From the NCBI GenBank assembly GCA_016711085.1, contig JADJTR010000006.1, positions 1 through 50,176 on the forward strand: a DNA stretch of 50,176 nt, read 5' to 3'. Positions 8,845 through 16,998 of the stretch are shown piece by piece. Position numbers and translations under genes: made by a program. The first letter of the stretch is position 1. Each line of letters begins with the position of its first letter. The notes beneath the pieces were generated by a model. The model was not told where the DNA came from and did not search any database. It saw only the letters and a program-made list of their open reading frames with translations. Source of the stretch: Phyllobacteriaceae bacterium. Its GTDB lineage: Bacteria; Pseudomonadota; Alphaproteobacteria; Rhizobiales; Rhizobiaceae.

Positions 8845-8966
8845 TGACGCCCCCTGCAAAGACTCTGCCCCGCTTGCGCGCGGCCACCCCTCCGTCTAGC
8901 GTCAAAGCGCCGATCGGATCACGGCGCTCCACTGCCATGGCGGTATGACGATTGAATGACGGTTCC

Positions 8967-9722
8967 ATGACGACTGCCGAAATTTTAGACGACGAAATGA
9001 TCGCGGTTCTGCCGCTCGGCGCGACCGAGCATCACGGCCCGCATCTTGCGCCCGACGTCGACTGGATCATCGCCGACGGCGTCTGCGCGCGGACCAAGGC
9101 CTTGTTGCCTAAGGATTTTCGCGTCGAGTTCCTGGCGGTCGAGAAGATCGGTTATTCGATCGAGCACGCCGATTTCGCCGTCACCCGCACGCTCGCCTTC
9201 GACGAGGCCATCCAGCGCTGGATCGCCATTGGCGAAGCCTGCGCGAGGCGCGGGATTCGCAAATTTGTCATGCTCAACGCTCATGGCGGCAATGCGCCGC
9301 TGATGACCATCGTCGCCACCGAACTGCGCGTGCGCTTCTCCATGCTCGCCATCGCCACGAGCTGGACGCGTTTCGGTTTTCCAGACGGCCTGATCGACGC
9401 CGAAGAAAAGGCCTTCGGCATACATGGCGGCCTGATCGAAACTTCGGTCATGCTGGCGCTTCGCCCGGACACGGTCGACATGGCAAAGGCGAAGGACTTC
9501 CCGTCCGCCCAGGCCGGGTACGCCGGACGATTCCGCCATTTGCGCGCCTATGGCCCGCATGCCTTCGGCTGGAAAATGACCGACCTCAATGGCGACAACG
9601 CCGCCGGCGACGCAACACAAGCGACCGCGGAGCTGGGTGAACGCCTGCTCGATCACGCCGCCCGCGGCTTCGCCGAATTGCTCAACGATGCGCGCTCTTT
9701 CGATCCGGCGACGCTGCGTTGA
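8967..9722 (+). CDS. Creatininase-family metal-dependent amidohydrolase
   Basis: A 251-residue protein of the creatininase/creatinine amidohydrolase family. Metal-site motifs are all present: LPLGATEHHGPHL with Glu and His near the N-terminus, an Asp in PDVDWIIAD, EHADFAVTRTLAF, MLNAHGGNAPL and FGIHGGLIETSVML with the distal Glu. The family includes creatininase, mycofactocin MftE and FAPy deformylase, so the substrate is open. The N-terminus is about 10 residues shorter than usual: an in-frame stop lies at 8946, so either the start is the ATG at 8967 (or TTG at 8952), or a small frameshift hides the first helix. The gene stands alone between the divergent MarR gene and the CobW-family gene, in a region near nitrogen-compound catabolism. 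Confidence 0.8.
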   Translation: MTTAEILDDEMIAVLPLGATEHHGPHLAPDVDWIIADGVCARTKALLPKDFRVEFLAVEKIGYSIEHADFAVTRTLAFDEAIQRWIAIGEACARRGIRKFVMLNAHGGNAPLMTIVATELRVRFSMLAIATSWTRFGFPDGLIDAEEKAFGIHGGLIETSVMLALRPDTVDMAKAKDFPSAQAGYAGRFRHLRAYGPHAFGWKMTDLNGDNAAGDATQATAELGERLLDHAARGFAELLNDARSFDPATLR

Positions 9723-9792
9723 CTTTCGGCCCCGTGCAATTGACGCCGATGCGCCCTATATCGGCGCAAACACCCATTCAGGAACCGCCCCG

Positions 9793-10875
9793 ATGAGCGA
9801 TACCCCGATCCCCGTCACAGTGCTGACCGGCTATCTCGGCGCCGGCAAGACGACGCTGCTGAACCGCATTCTCACCGAGGATCACGGCAAGCGTTACGCC
9901 GTCATCGTCAACGAGTTCGGCGAGATCGGCATTGACAATGATCTCATTGTCGAGTCGGACGAGGAAATCTACGAGATGAACAACGGCTGCGTCTGCTGCA
10001 CGGTGCGCGGCGACCTGATCCGCGTCGTCGAGGGGCTGACGCGCCGGCAAGGGCGTTTCGACGCCATTATCGTCGAGACGACCGGGCTTGCCGATCCCGC
10101 CCCCGTCGCCCAGACTTTTTTCATGGACGACGATGTCCGGGCGAAAACGCGGCTCGACGCCGTCGTCGCCATGGTCGACGCCAAGCATTTGCCGCTGCGC
10201 CTGAAGGACAGCCGCGAGGCCGAGGACCAGATCGCCTTCGCCGACATCATTGTTATCAACAAGACGGACCTTGTCACGCCCGAGGAACTCGCCCTGGTCG
10301 AGCGCACCGTGCGCGCCATCAATCCGTCGGCCCGCATCCACCGCGCGACGCGCGCCGGCGTGCCGATCGCCGCCGTGCTCGACCGCGGCGCCTTCGATCT
10401 TCAGCGCGTGCTGACCGACGATCCGCATTTCCTTGAGGCGCACGATCACGACCACGATCATGTTTGCGGCCCCGATTGCGATCACGATCATCACGGACAC
10501 GGACATCATCATCACGACCACGATCACCACGGTCATGATCACCATTATCACGACCATGGCGACCTTGCGCCGATCCACGATGTGACCGTTCAATCGGTGT
10601 CGCTGCGCGGCGGCGAGATGATCCCCGACCGGTTCTTTCCGTGGATCGACAAGATCACCCAGATGGAGGGGCCGAACATTTTGCGCCTGAAGGGCATCAT
10701 CGCGCTGAAGGACGATCCCGATCGCTATGTCGTCCAGGGCGTTCACATGATCGTCGAGGGCGACCACCAGCGCCCGTGGAAGGATGGCGAGACGCATGAA
10801 AGCCGCCTCGTCTTCATCGGCCGCAAGCTCGACGAGGAGCGGCTGAAACGCTCCTTCGAGGCTTGTCAGGCGTGA
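9793..10875 (+). CDS. COG0523/CobW-family GTPase with 20-histidine metal-binding insert
   Basis: A G3E-type P-loop GTPase of 360 residues, a metal chaperone class. Walker A GYLGAGKTT is at residues 13-21, the CxCC metal motif NGCVCC at 64-69, Walker B-like IIVETTGLADP at 92-102, and the guanine motif NKTD at 156-159. A His/Asp-rich insert covers about residues 217-255, with 20 histidines and two cysteines, before the C-terminal CobW domain ending SFEACQA. The insert suggests Zn(II) (or Ni/Co) storage or delivery. There is no cobalamin gene nearby, so a zinc-homeostasis role is likelier than cobalamin synthesis. The WD40 gene at 11590 is a plausible partner, though a toxin-antitoxin pair now lies between them. 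No clear Zur box was seen in the 70-bp upstream gap. Confidence 0.88.
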   Translation: MSDTPIPVTVLTGYLGAGKTTLLNRILTEDHGKRYAVIVNEFGEIGIDNDLIVESDEEIYEMNNGCVCCTVRGDLIRVVEGLTRRQGRFDAIIVETTGLADPAPVAQTFFMDDDVRAKTRLDAVVAMVDAKHLPLRLKDSREAEDQIAFADIIVINKTDLVTPEELALVERTVRAINPSARIHRATRAGVPIAAVLDRGAFDLQRVLTDDPHFLEAHDHDHDHVCGPDCDHDHHGHGHHHHDHDHHGHDHHYHDHGDLAPIHDVTVQSVSLRGGEMIPDRFFPWIDKITQMEGPNILRLKGIIALKDDPDRYVVQGVHMIVEGDHQRPWKDGETHESRLVFIGRKLDEERLKRSFEACQA

Positions 10876-10882
10876 GCGCCGG

Positions 10883-11276
10883 TCAGGCTGCCTCGATATC
10901 GGTCAACGAAAATCGTCGCCCGTGTAGAGCAGCGGCATGTTGTGCTGGCGCGCCGCGGCATAGGCGAAGCAATCGCCGAAATTCAGCCGCGCCGGATGGC
11001 GGCCTTTGCCGAACCGGTCGTGGGCGGCAAGGGCCAGTCGGGCGGTTTCGGCGTCTACTTTAGGATTTCAATCTGGAAACGTTGAATGAAGTGCTCAAGG
11101 TCTGCCGAAACATTGCCCGGTCGACGAGAGAAAACACGCGCCAGCGCCAAGGCGCTTTCCCAAAGGCCAAGCGGCGACATGGCGCGAATCGACGCAGCTT
11201 CGATCCGCCGAAGGAGCTCATGCGAACCGGCTTCGCTTGCGTAGATTGCAGTCAGGGCTGATGCATCGATAAGCAC
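10883..11276 (-). CDS. vapC: PIN-domain ribonuclease toxin VapC (two frameshifts; possibly inactive)
   Basis: A PIN-domain RNase of a type II toxin-antitoxin pair. From the GTG at 11276 it reads MLIDASALTAIYASE, giving the first acidic active-site residues (Asp 4 and Glu 15), then LGLWESALALARVFSR. The frame stops at 11055 after FQIEILK. Changing frame there gives VDAETARLALAAHDRFGKG and LNFGDCFAYAAARQHNMPLLYTGDDF, with the remaining PIN acidic residues, and a second change near 10917 gives SLTDIEAA and a stop at 10883. All conserved parts are therefore present, and two single-base errors or mutations would explain the break. Broken toxins with an intact antitoxin do occur naturally, so decay is a real alternative. 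It follows vapB by 5 bases. Confidence 0.75.
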
Positions 11277-11281
11277 CGCGT

Positions 11282-11521
11282 CTACTCGTAGAGGCTGTCG
11301 ATGAAGTCCCTGTCGGCCGCAAGGCCCTTCGCGCGGTCGCCTTTTTCCTGAAAGCGACGGATCATTTCCATCGCTTCCTCGACGAAACCGGATTGGCCGC
11401 CGGCCCGCTCGATTTCGTGCTGTAGCGCCTGGTGCACGGCCGCCGTCAGCGACGTACGCTTGATCCGCGCCACTTTTCGCGCCAAGGCGTCGGTCTCGGG
11501 GTTCTTGATGTGGAAGGCCAT
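11282..11521 (-). CDS. vapB: VapB-type antitoxin
   Basis: A 79-residue antitoxin. The N-terminal part MAFHIKNPETDALARKVA followed by RTSLTAAVHQALQHEIER matches the Rv0623-like VapB family, whose first 45 residues form a DNA-binding ribbon-helix-helix. The C-terminal part (MEMIRRFQEKGDR to DRDFIDSLYE) is the expected toxin-binding tail. The start at 11521 has GGAG about 12 bases upstream. The stop is 5 bases from the vapC GTG, so the two are co-translated, and the complex should repress its own promoter through the repeats at 11542-11574. Confidence 0.85.
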   Translation of the reverse strand: MAFHIKNPETDALARKVARIKRTSLTAAVHQALQHEIERAGGQSGFVEEAMEMIRRFQEKGDRAKGLAADRDFIDSLYE

Positions 11522-11541
11522 GTTGCGGCGCGCTCCGCTTT

Positions 11542-11574
11542 GAGTGTACACCGGGTTACAATAGAGTATACACC
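11542..11574. promoter_or_regulatory. Paired 11-bp direct repeats upstream of vapBC
   Basis: Two near-identical copies of GAGTRTACACC lie at 11542-11552 and 11564-11574, 22 bp apart (two DNA turns). The core of each is itself palindromic (GTGTACAC, GTATAC). They sit 21 bp upstream of the vapB start and also just before the divergent WD40 gene. Spacing and position fit cooperative binding by the VapB ribbon-helix-helix. Confidence 0.65.
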
Positions 11575-11589
11575 GCCGGAAATCCAGCC

Positions 11590-12561
11590 ATGCCCACAAT
11601 TGCCCCTTTCGACCTCGACGGTCCCTGCCTCGCCGTCGCCTTTATCGGCGATGCGCCGCATTTCGCCCTGGCCGACGGGACCGTGCATTGGCTCGCCGCC
11701 GGCCGCAAACAGGCCAAACTCCATGACGGACTGCTCTGCGCCGCGATGGCGCCGGATGGCGGCGCTCTGATCACCGGCGGCGAGGACGGCAGGGTGATGC
11801 GCCTTGCCGCCGGCGTCGCCGTCGAAATCGGTTCGGCGGGGCGCAAATGGGTGAACGCCGTCGCCGCCGGTCCGAACGGCGCGGCCGCCTGGGCCGCCGG
11901 CCGCGACGCCGTCGTGCGCACGGCGGACGGCGTGGTGAAATCCTTCGCCCATGCCCGCTCGGTCGAGGGCCTGGCCTTCGCGCCGAAGGGCCTGCGCCTC
12001 GCGGTCGCCCGCTACAACGGCGTCACGCTGCATTTCCCCGCCACCGACGGCAAGCCCGCCGAACTCGAATGGACCGGGGCCCATACCGCCGTGACGTTTT
12101 CGCCCGATGGCGCCTATGTCGTCACCGCCATGCAGGAAAACGCCTTGCATGGCTGGCGGCTCGCCGATGGCCGCCACATGAAAATGACCGGCTACCCGAT
12201 AAAGGTGAAAAGCCTGTCGTGGAGCGCCAGGGGCCGCTGGCTTGCCTCCTCGGGCGCGCCGGCCGCGATCGTCTGGCCGTTCCACGGCAAGGACGGTCCC
12301 ATGGGCAAGGCGCCGCTCGAACTCGGCACCCGCGGCGACACGATGGTCACCGCCGTCGCCTGTCACCCTGTCGAGGAGATGGTCGCCATCGGCTACACCG
12401 ACGGCATGGTCATGGCGGTGCGCATCGCCGATGGTCGCGAGGCGCTGCTGCGCCGTTCGGGCAATGCGGCGGTCACCGCCCTGGCGTGGGACGGCAAGGG
12501 CGCGCGCCTGGCCTTCGGAACCGAAGCCGGCGATTGCGGGGTCGTCGATATCACCGGTTAG
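11590..12561 (+). CDS. WD40-repeat (beta-propeller) protein
   Basis: A 323-residue, probably cytoplasmic protein with no signal peptide, composed of about seven WD40-like blades. Repeated units of the form VxGLAFAPKGLRLAVA, AVTFSPDGAYVVTAM and LSWSARGRWLASSG are spaced about 40 residues apart, each with a hydrophobic strand, a Pro/Gly turn and an Ala/Val-rich strand. The final blade is AVTALAWDGKGARLAFGTEAG. Such propellers are scaffolds and show no catalytic residues. The gene lies near the CobW-family metal chaperone, and I infer a shared function in metal handling, but this is context only. Its stop codon overlaps the stop of the convergent dioxygenase gene by 4 bases. Confidence 0.8.
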   Translation: MPTIAPFDLDGPCLAVAFIGDAPHFALADGTVHWLAAGRKQAKLHDGLLCAAMAPDGGALITGGEDGRVMRLAAGVAVEIGSAGRKWVNAVAAGPNGAAAWAAGRDAVVRTADGVVKSFAHARSVEGLAFAPKGLRLAVARYNGVTLHFPATDGKPAELEWTGAHTAVTFSPDGAYVVTAMQENALHGWRLADGRHMKMTGYPIKVKSLSWSARGRWLASSGAPAAIVWPFHGKDGPMGKAPLELGTRGDTMVTAVACHPVEEMVAIGYTDGMVMAVRIADGREALLRRSGNAAVTALAWDGKGARLAFGTEAGDCGVVDITG

Positions 12562-13221
12562 GCGTCCGCCCACATCCGCAACAAATTGGCGAATGACTTC
12601 GACAACAAATCGAACGCGCCGGTCTTGCCTGATTGCTCGAACAGGGCGCGCCGCGCGGAATCGAGATCGAACAGGATTTCGCGCCGCTCCCCTTCGCGCA
12701 CCCGCGACTGCACCCAGCCGACGGCGACACGCCGAATGCCCGACCGAACGGGATCGACCCTGTGCAAGGTCGTCGAGGGATAGAGATGGACCGCGCCGGC
12801 AGGACCCTTGATCGGCGCTTCGCCGGAGGGCGATTCGATAACCAACTCTCCGCCATCGTAGGATTCGGGCTCATCGAGCCAAAGTGTCCACGACAAGTCG
12901 GTGCGCAAACCGTGCATCAAGGCATCGTCGACATGGGTTCCATAGGTCATGCCCGGTTCGTAGTGCGCCAAAAGGATCGGCGTCAGCGCCTTCGGTCGCG
13001 CCGCCATCTGGAACAGCGGGTTTGCCTGCAACCGTTCGGCGACCAGCGTCCGCATGGCGTCCATGGCCGGATCGCCGGCGCGCGCCTGCTGGTTTTGCTT
13101 GACGGTCCGCGCCGCCCAACCCGCCGTTTCGCGCCCATCGACAAAGGTCGCCGCGTCGAAAGCGGCGCGCAGTTTTTCGAGTTCGCTTGCGTCAAGGGAC
13201 ATTGGCGATGGTGATCTGCAT
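12558..13221 (-). CDS. piuC: PKHD-type Fe(II)/2-oxoglutarate dioxygenase (PiuC/YbiX family)
   Basis: A 2-oxoglutarate-dependent oxygenase of about 220 residues. The iron site is visible as HVD in YEPGMTYGTHVDDALM and the distal His in STTLHRVDPV; the 2-oxoglutarate-binding Arg lies in SGIRRVAVGWVQS. PiuC proteins usually accompany siderophore receptors, and their substrate is unsettled. The start matters. MSLDASELEKL at 13202 has no ribosome site, while the ATG at 13221 has GGAAAC upstream and gives the typical family start MQITIANV, but the frame breaks after nine codons. One indel near 13197 would join them, so I use 13221. Divergent from the imelysin operon with a repeat-rich promoter between, which hints at shared iron-dependent control. 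Confidence 0.8.
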
Positions 13222-13420
13222 GAGGTTTCCCTTTCCGGCGAACACCTACCTGCCCTTCCGGAAATTCGGCAATTGTAAAACACCCTTGCCAGTTTGGAAA
13301 CGTTACAAACCGAGCATTTTACAATCGTTCCAAACTTGCGGCGCGGCGCTTGCGCCTGTCCGCCAAGCTGCTTTACGACATCGCGATCGCCGCGACCTTG
13401 AACCGCGAACGAGGGAAAAA
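13222..13420. promoter_or_regulatory. Divergent promoter region with paired inverted repeats
   Basis: Between the dioxygenase and imelysin genes lies an AT-rich stretch. ATTGTAAAA at 13272-13280 is mirrored by TTTTACAAT at 13317-13325, and an imperfect GTTTGGAAACG/CGTTCCAAAC pair lies between and beside them. TTGTAA-type half sites occur at least three times on the two strands. This looks like a multi-site operator serving both genes. The iron-linked neighbours suggest an iron or redox regulator, but the motif matches no box I can name with confidence. Confidence 0.5.
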
Positions 13421-14686
13421 ATGAAGAACAAGCTCTGGCTTGGCGTCGGCACATTCGTGCTCGCCGGCGCAATTTCCGCTCCCGCCAACCCGGCCTCCCC
13501 GTATGGCTCCGCGGCTCCGAAAGCGCCGCATGCGCCGCTCCACCTCGTCGCCGAGGCCGGAGAAGGCGGCGAAGGCGGTGGCGGCGCGCCGTCGACCTAC
13601 GCGCTTGGCTCAACCGATCCCGGCGCATTCCACTATGATGCATCGACCGAAATCGCCGCCTATGTCGACCTCGTCCGCGCCAGTTACGGCGCGGCGGCCG
13701 GCGCAGCCGACAAATTGGTCAGCGCCGTCGACGCCTTCCTCTCCGACCCGACGGAAGAGCGGCTCGCGGGCGCCCGCAAGGCGTGGATTGCGGCGCGTCC
13801 CACTTACCTCGTCACCGAAGCGTTCCGCTTCTACGATGGACCGATCGAGAACATCGAGGGGCGTCTGAACGCCTGGCCGATGAATGAAGCCTATGTCGAC
13901 TATGTCGTCGGCGATCCGGCCGCCGGTCTGGTCAATGGCGAAGGTCCGATTTCCCTCGATGCAATCAACGCCGCCGACCAGCGCGACGACGAAGCCGATG
14001 TGACCACCGGCTGGCACGCCATCGAATTCCTGCTCTGGGGACAGGATCTGTCCGATGCGGGTCCCGGTGCGCGCCCGGCCAGCGATTATGCGCCCGGGAC
14101 GAAAGCGAATGACCGGCGACGCGAATACCTCGATCTCGTGGCGCGCCAACTGGCCACCGACCTGTTTTCGCTGGCCGGCGACTGGACGGCGGAGGGCAAG
14201 TATCCGAAGTGGTTTCTGGCCTTGCCGCAGCGCGAAGCCATCGGCCGCATGATCAACGGCATGGCGATCCTCGCCGGCTACGAATTCATGTCGGAACGCC
14301 TCGCCGTCGCGCTCGACTCCGGCGACCAGGAAGACGAGCATTCCTGCTTTTCCGACACGACCAAGCAGGATTTCATCTACGACCTCGCCGGGATCAAGGC
14401 TGTTTGGACCGGCGAAGGCGCTGGGGAAAAAAGACCCGGCCTGTCCGCGCTGATGCGTCGCGTCGACGGGGCGGAGGCCGCGAAAATCGACGGCCTGTTC
14501 GCGCAAGCGGAGACCCGCATCGCGGCGCTTGGCGATCCTTGGGACCGTGTCCTGGCTGCTTCGCCCGGGTCGCCCGAACGGCAGGCCGCCGAAGCCGCGG
14601 TAGCTGCGTTGCAGGCGCTCGGCGAAGGTTTGCGATCGGCCGGCGCCAAGCTCGGCGTGCTCGTCCTCATTCCGGAAGCGGGCTGA
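13421..14686 (+). CDS. Imelysin family (peptidase M75-like) periplasmic protein
   Basis: A 421-residue exported protein. The N-terminus (MKNKLWLGVGTFVLAGAISA) is a Sec signal, followed by a Gly/Ala/Glu-rich linker. The imelysin domain begins near residue 75 and carries the signature GWHAIEFLLWG at about 197-207 with the GxHxxE motif, plus the AWPMNEAYVDYVVG and MAILAGYEFMSERLAVAL helices. Imelysins (IrpA, ICMP) are linked to iron uptake or haem handling, and proteolytic activity is doubtful for most. The start at 13421 follows GAGGGAAAAA. It is 7 bases upstream of the di-haem protein gene and clearly in one operon with it. In related genomes further imelysin and DUF1513 genes often follow; here they are absent. 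Confidence 0.88.
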   Translation: MKNKLWLGVGTFVLAGAISAPANPASPYGSAAPKAPHAPLHLVAEAGEGGEGGGGAPSTYALGSTDPGAFHYDASTEIAAYVDLVRASYGAAAGAADKLVSAVDAFLSDPTEERLAGARKAWIAARPTYLVTEAFRFYDGPIENIEGRLNAWPMNEAYVDYVVGDPAAGLVNGEGPISLDAINAADQRDDEADVTTGWHAIEFLLWGQDLSDAGPGARPASDYAPGTKANDRRREYLDLVARQLATDLFSLAGDWTAEGKYPKWFLALPQREAIGRMINGMAILAGYEFMSERLAVALDSGDQEDEHSCFSDTTKQDFIYDLAGIKAVWTGEGAGEKRPGLSALMRRVDGAEAAKIDGLFAQAETRIAALGDPWDRVLAASPGSPERQAAEAAVAALQALGEGLRSAGAKLGVLVLIPEAG

Positions 14687-14693
14687 TCCTCTC

Positions 14694-16070
14694 ATGCGCA
14701 ACAAAGTGCTTTCGGCGCTGGCCGCGGCGGCGCTTTCCGCCTCGGCCTTCGCCGCCGGTTACGCGCGCAATGACCCTTTCGCGGAGTTTTCATCCCGCCT
14801 CGGAGGCGCGGGAACGCGCGACATCATCGGCGAGAAAGCCTTCACCTTTCCGGCGGCCAACGCCGAGAAGCCTCACATGTGGCCCTTCTTTTTCGGTAAC
14901 CGGTTGTTCAATACCAACTGGGTGCAGTCGCCCGGTTCGGTGAAAGCCTTCGATGGCCTCGGTCCGGTTTTCAACCGCACGTCCTGCGCCGGTTGTCACA
15001 CGCGCGACGGGCGCGGCCGACCGCCGGAACCGGGTCAGCCGATGCGCTCGATGCTGCTGCGCATTTCTGTACCCGACGGCGACGGAATCCACCGACCGCA
15101 CCCCGCTTACGGCGATCAACTCGGCGAACAGGCCAATCCCGGTGTTCCGGCCGAAGGAAAAACCCGCATCGACCACCGGGAAATCGCCGGATCCTATGGC
15201 GATGGCGAAGCCTGGACCCTGCTTGAACCGGCCTATTCGATTGAAAGTCCGGCCCATGGACCGGTAGGGGAAACGGCGGCGTTTTCGGCCCGGGTCGCCC
15301 CTCAGATTATTGGTCTGGGCCTCCTCGAAGCCGTACCGGAGGCCGATATCCTCTCCCGCGCCGACCCCGACGACCGTGACGGAGATGGCGTTTCCGGTCG
15401 CGCCAACCGGATCGGATCAACCGCCGGCTCCGCGCTCGGCCGGTTCGGCTGGAAAGCCAACATGCCTGATCTCGCCACCCAGAATGCTGGCGCCGCGTTT
15501 GGCGACATCGGCCTGACCAATCCGCTCCATCGGGAAGAAAACTGCCCGGACGCGCAAGTTGCCTGCCTCGCGGCGATCAGGGGCGAGGACATCGATCTGT
15601 CGGCTGAATTCCTCGACAAACTGACCCACTACACCCGGCTGCTTGCCGTGCCGGCGCAGCGCAATGCCGGGGATTCACAGGTTCTTCGCGGGCAGGGTTT
15701 GTTCGCCATGTTCGGTTGCGCCTCTTGCCATGTGCCGACCTTGAAAACGGTCGCCGCGCCATTGCCGGAGCTTTCCAACCAGGTTTTCCACCCGTTCACC
15801 GACCTTTTGCTGCACGACATGGGCGAGGGACTTGCCGATGGTCGGCAGGACCATCTCGCCGACGGACGCGAATGGCGAACGCCGCCATTGTGGGGGATCG
15901 GACTGATTCCTCGGTCAATCGCCACGACCGGCTCCTGCATGATGGCCGGGCGCGGCTTCGCCGAAGCCATTCTCTGGCACGGCGGCGAAGGCGAATCGGC
16001 CAGGGAGGCGTTTCGGACCGCCGCCAAAGCGGACCGCGAATCCTTGATCGCCTTTCTGCAATCGCTCTGA
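14694..16070 (+). CDS. Periplasmic di-haem cytochrome, DUF1111 'thiol oxidoreductase' family
   Basis: A 458-residue exported di-haem protein. The signal peptide MRNKVLSALAAAALSASAFA is followed by two c-type haem motifs, CAGCH at 98-102 and CASCH near 343-347. Family blocks include GPVFNRTSCAGCHTRDGRGRP, ADPDDRDGDGVSGRANRI, GRFGWKANMPDLATQNA and FTDLLLHDMGEGLADGR, and the C-terminus shows AILWHGGEGESAREAFR. It is distantly related to bacterial cytochrome c peroxidases. Together with the upstream imelysin it forms a common two-gene unit thought to act in periplasmic iron or redox chemistry, with the exact reaction unknown. The reading frame is intact. Confidence 0.85.
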   Translation: MRNKVLSALAAAALSASAFAAGYARNDPFAEFSSRLGGAGTRDIIGEKAFTFPAANAEKPHMWPFFFGNRLFNTNWVQSPGSVKAFDGLGPVFNRTSCAGCHTRDGRGRPPEPGQPMRSMLLRISVPDGDGIHRPHPAYGDQLGEQANPGVPAEGKTRIDHREIAGSYGDGEAWTLLEPAYSIESPAHGPVGETAAFSARVAPQIIGLGLLEAVPEADILSRADPDDRDGDGVSGRANRIGSTAGSALGRFGWKANMPDLATQNAGAAFGDIGLTNPLHREENCPDAQVACLAAIRGEDIDLSAEFLDKLTHYTRLLAVPAQRNAGDSQVLRGQGLFAMFGCASCHVPTLKTVAAPLPELSNQVFHPFTDLLLHDMGEGLADGRQDHLADGREWRTPPLWGIGLIPRSIATTGSCMMAGRGFAEAILWHGGEGESAREAFRTAAKADRESLIAFLQSL

Positions 16071-16072
16071 CG

Positions 16073-16429
16073 CTATCGCGGATCGTTGCGCGTCCAGATG
16101 AACACCAGCACGCCGGCGAGGATCGCGAATTGCGCGAAAAGCGCCCACCAGGGCGGTCCGAACAGCAACGTCAGCGGCGGCGTCAGCCCGATGGCGATTG
16201 TCGCGGCGATCTTGCCCTTGCGGCTGATGGCGCGGTTTTCCTCCCAGTCGCGGATCGGCGGTCCGAGCGCGCGATGGTTGACCAGCCATTGGTGAAAGGC
16301 CGGCGACGATCGCGACAGGCAGAATGCCGCCAGCAGCAGGAACGGCGTCGTCGGCAGCAAAGGCAGGAACGCCCCGACAATGCCAAGGGCGAGCGAAAGC
16401 GTACCGGAGATCAGCCAAAAGAGCCGCAT
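16073..16429 (-). CDS. YbaN family (DUF454) inner membrane protein
   Basis: A 118-residue membrane protein. MRLFWLISGTLSLALGIVG, then FLPLLPTTPFLLLAAFCLSRSSP, is the classical DUF454 start, followed by FHQWLVNHRALGPPIRDWEENRAIS and two more helices (IAATIAIGLTPPLTLLF and ALFAQFAILAGVLVFIW). Function is unknown; in other bacteria such proteins lie near haem-uptake genes, in keeping with the imelysin/di-haem operon it faces. I chose the ATG at 16429 because the membrane domain starts at once. An ATG at 16444 is in frame but has no ribosome site. It is convergent with the di-haem gene, 2 bases apart. Confidence 0.8.
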   Translation of the reverse strand: MRLFWLISGTLSLALGIVGAFLPLLPTTPFLLLAAFCLSRSSPAFHQWLVNHRALGPPIRDWEENRAISRKGKIAATIAIGLTPPLTLLFGPPWWALFAQFAILAGVLVFIWTRNDPR

Positions 16430-16544
16430 CGCCTCCCTTCGCATGGGCCGGTTGCGGTGCGCAATCGGGTCCGTCCTTGACCCCGGCCGCTCAATCGGTT
16501 TCCCTCGCCCCATTCCAGCCATCAATCGGGTTTTGGTTTACGCC

Positions 16545-16991
16545 ATGCGCGTCGCTGCCTTGTTCCTTTTGCTGTTTCCGCTCCTCGCAACGCCGGCTCT
16601 AGCCGGCGGCCAGGCGCCGCCGTCCGTCGCCGCGCCAAAGCCGGAGACGCCGACCAAGCCGGAATCGCCGGCCGAGACGACCGAATGGATGAACATCGTC
16701 GACGCCGAGGAGCGCGCTCGCGAATTCCGCAAGGCCGGCCGCGCCATGACCGCCATCGAGTGTCGGGCCAATCTGAATCTGGATGTCGATGCCGGCGACA
16801 GCGCCGAGTTCCGCTTCCGGTCGGTGGTCAACGATTCGGGCATCAACTGGACTTGGCGGGAATTTCCGGCTCCGGAACTGAAAGCCAAGGACCGCGAACT
16901 CGCCAATGAAGGCTTCGCCCGGGTGACGACGTGCGAATTCGAACGTCATCCCTCCGGCCAAAAACGCATCTGCGCGCTCTGGCATAAATGA
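16545..16991 (+). CDS. Small secreted hypothetical protein
   Basis: A 148-residue protein with a Sec signal peptide (MRVAALFLLLFPLLATPALA) and a Pro/Lys/Glu linker (PPSVAAPKPETPTKPESPAE). The body has two cysteines (AIECRANLNLDVD and RVTTCEFERHP), perhaps forming a disulfide, and a final RICALWHK. I do not recognise the family. It is probably periplasmic. It is divergent from the YbaN gene and convergent with the next small secreted protein, 7 bases apart. Confidence 0.6.
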   Translation: MRVAALFLLLFPLLATPALAGGQAPPSVAAPKPETPTKPESPAETTEWMNIVDAEERAREFRKAGRAMTAIECRANLNLDVDAGDSAEFRFRSVVNDSGINWTWREFPAPELKAKDRELANEGFARVTTCEFERHPSGQKRICALWHK

Positions 16992-16998
16992 GCCGCCC

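Noticed and set aside
7309..8859. One long 516-codon minus-strand ORF across the MarR and EamA genes
   Set aside because: Only the first ~160 codons are MarR. The rest is an Arg/Gly-rich wrong-frame reading of the transporter, caused by a single frameshift near 8370.
10441..10560. Tandem GATCAC-like repeats as a possible CRISPR or satellite
   Set aside because: They are codon repeats for the His/Asp-rich insert of the CobW-family protein, in frame and irregular.
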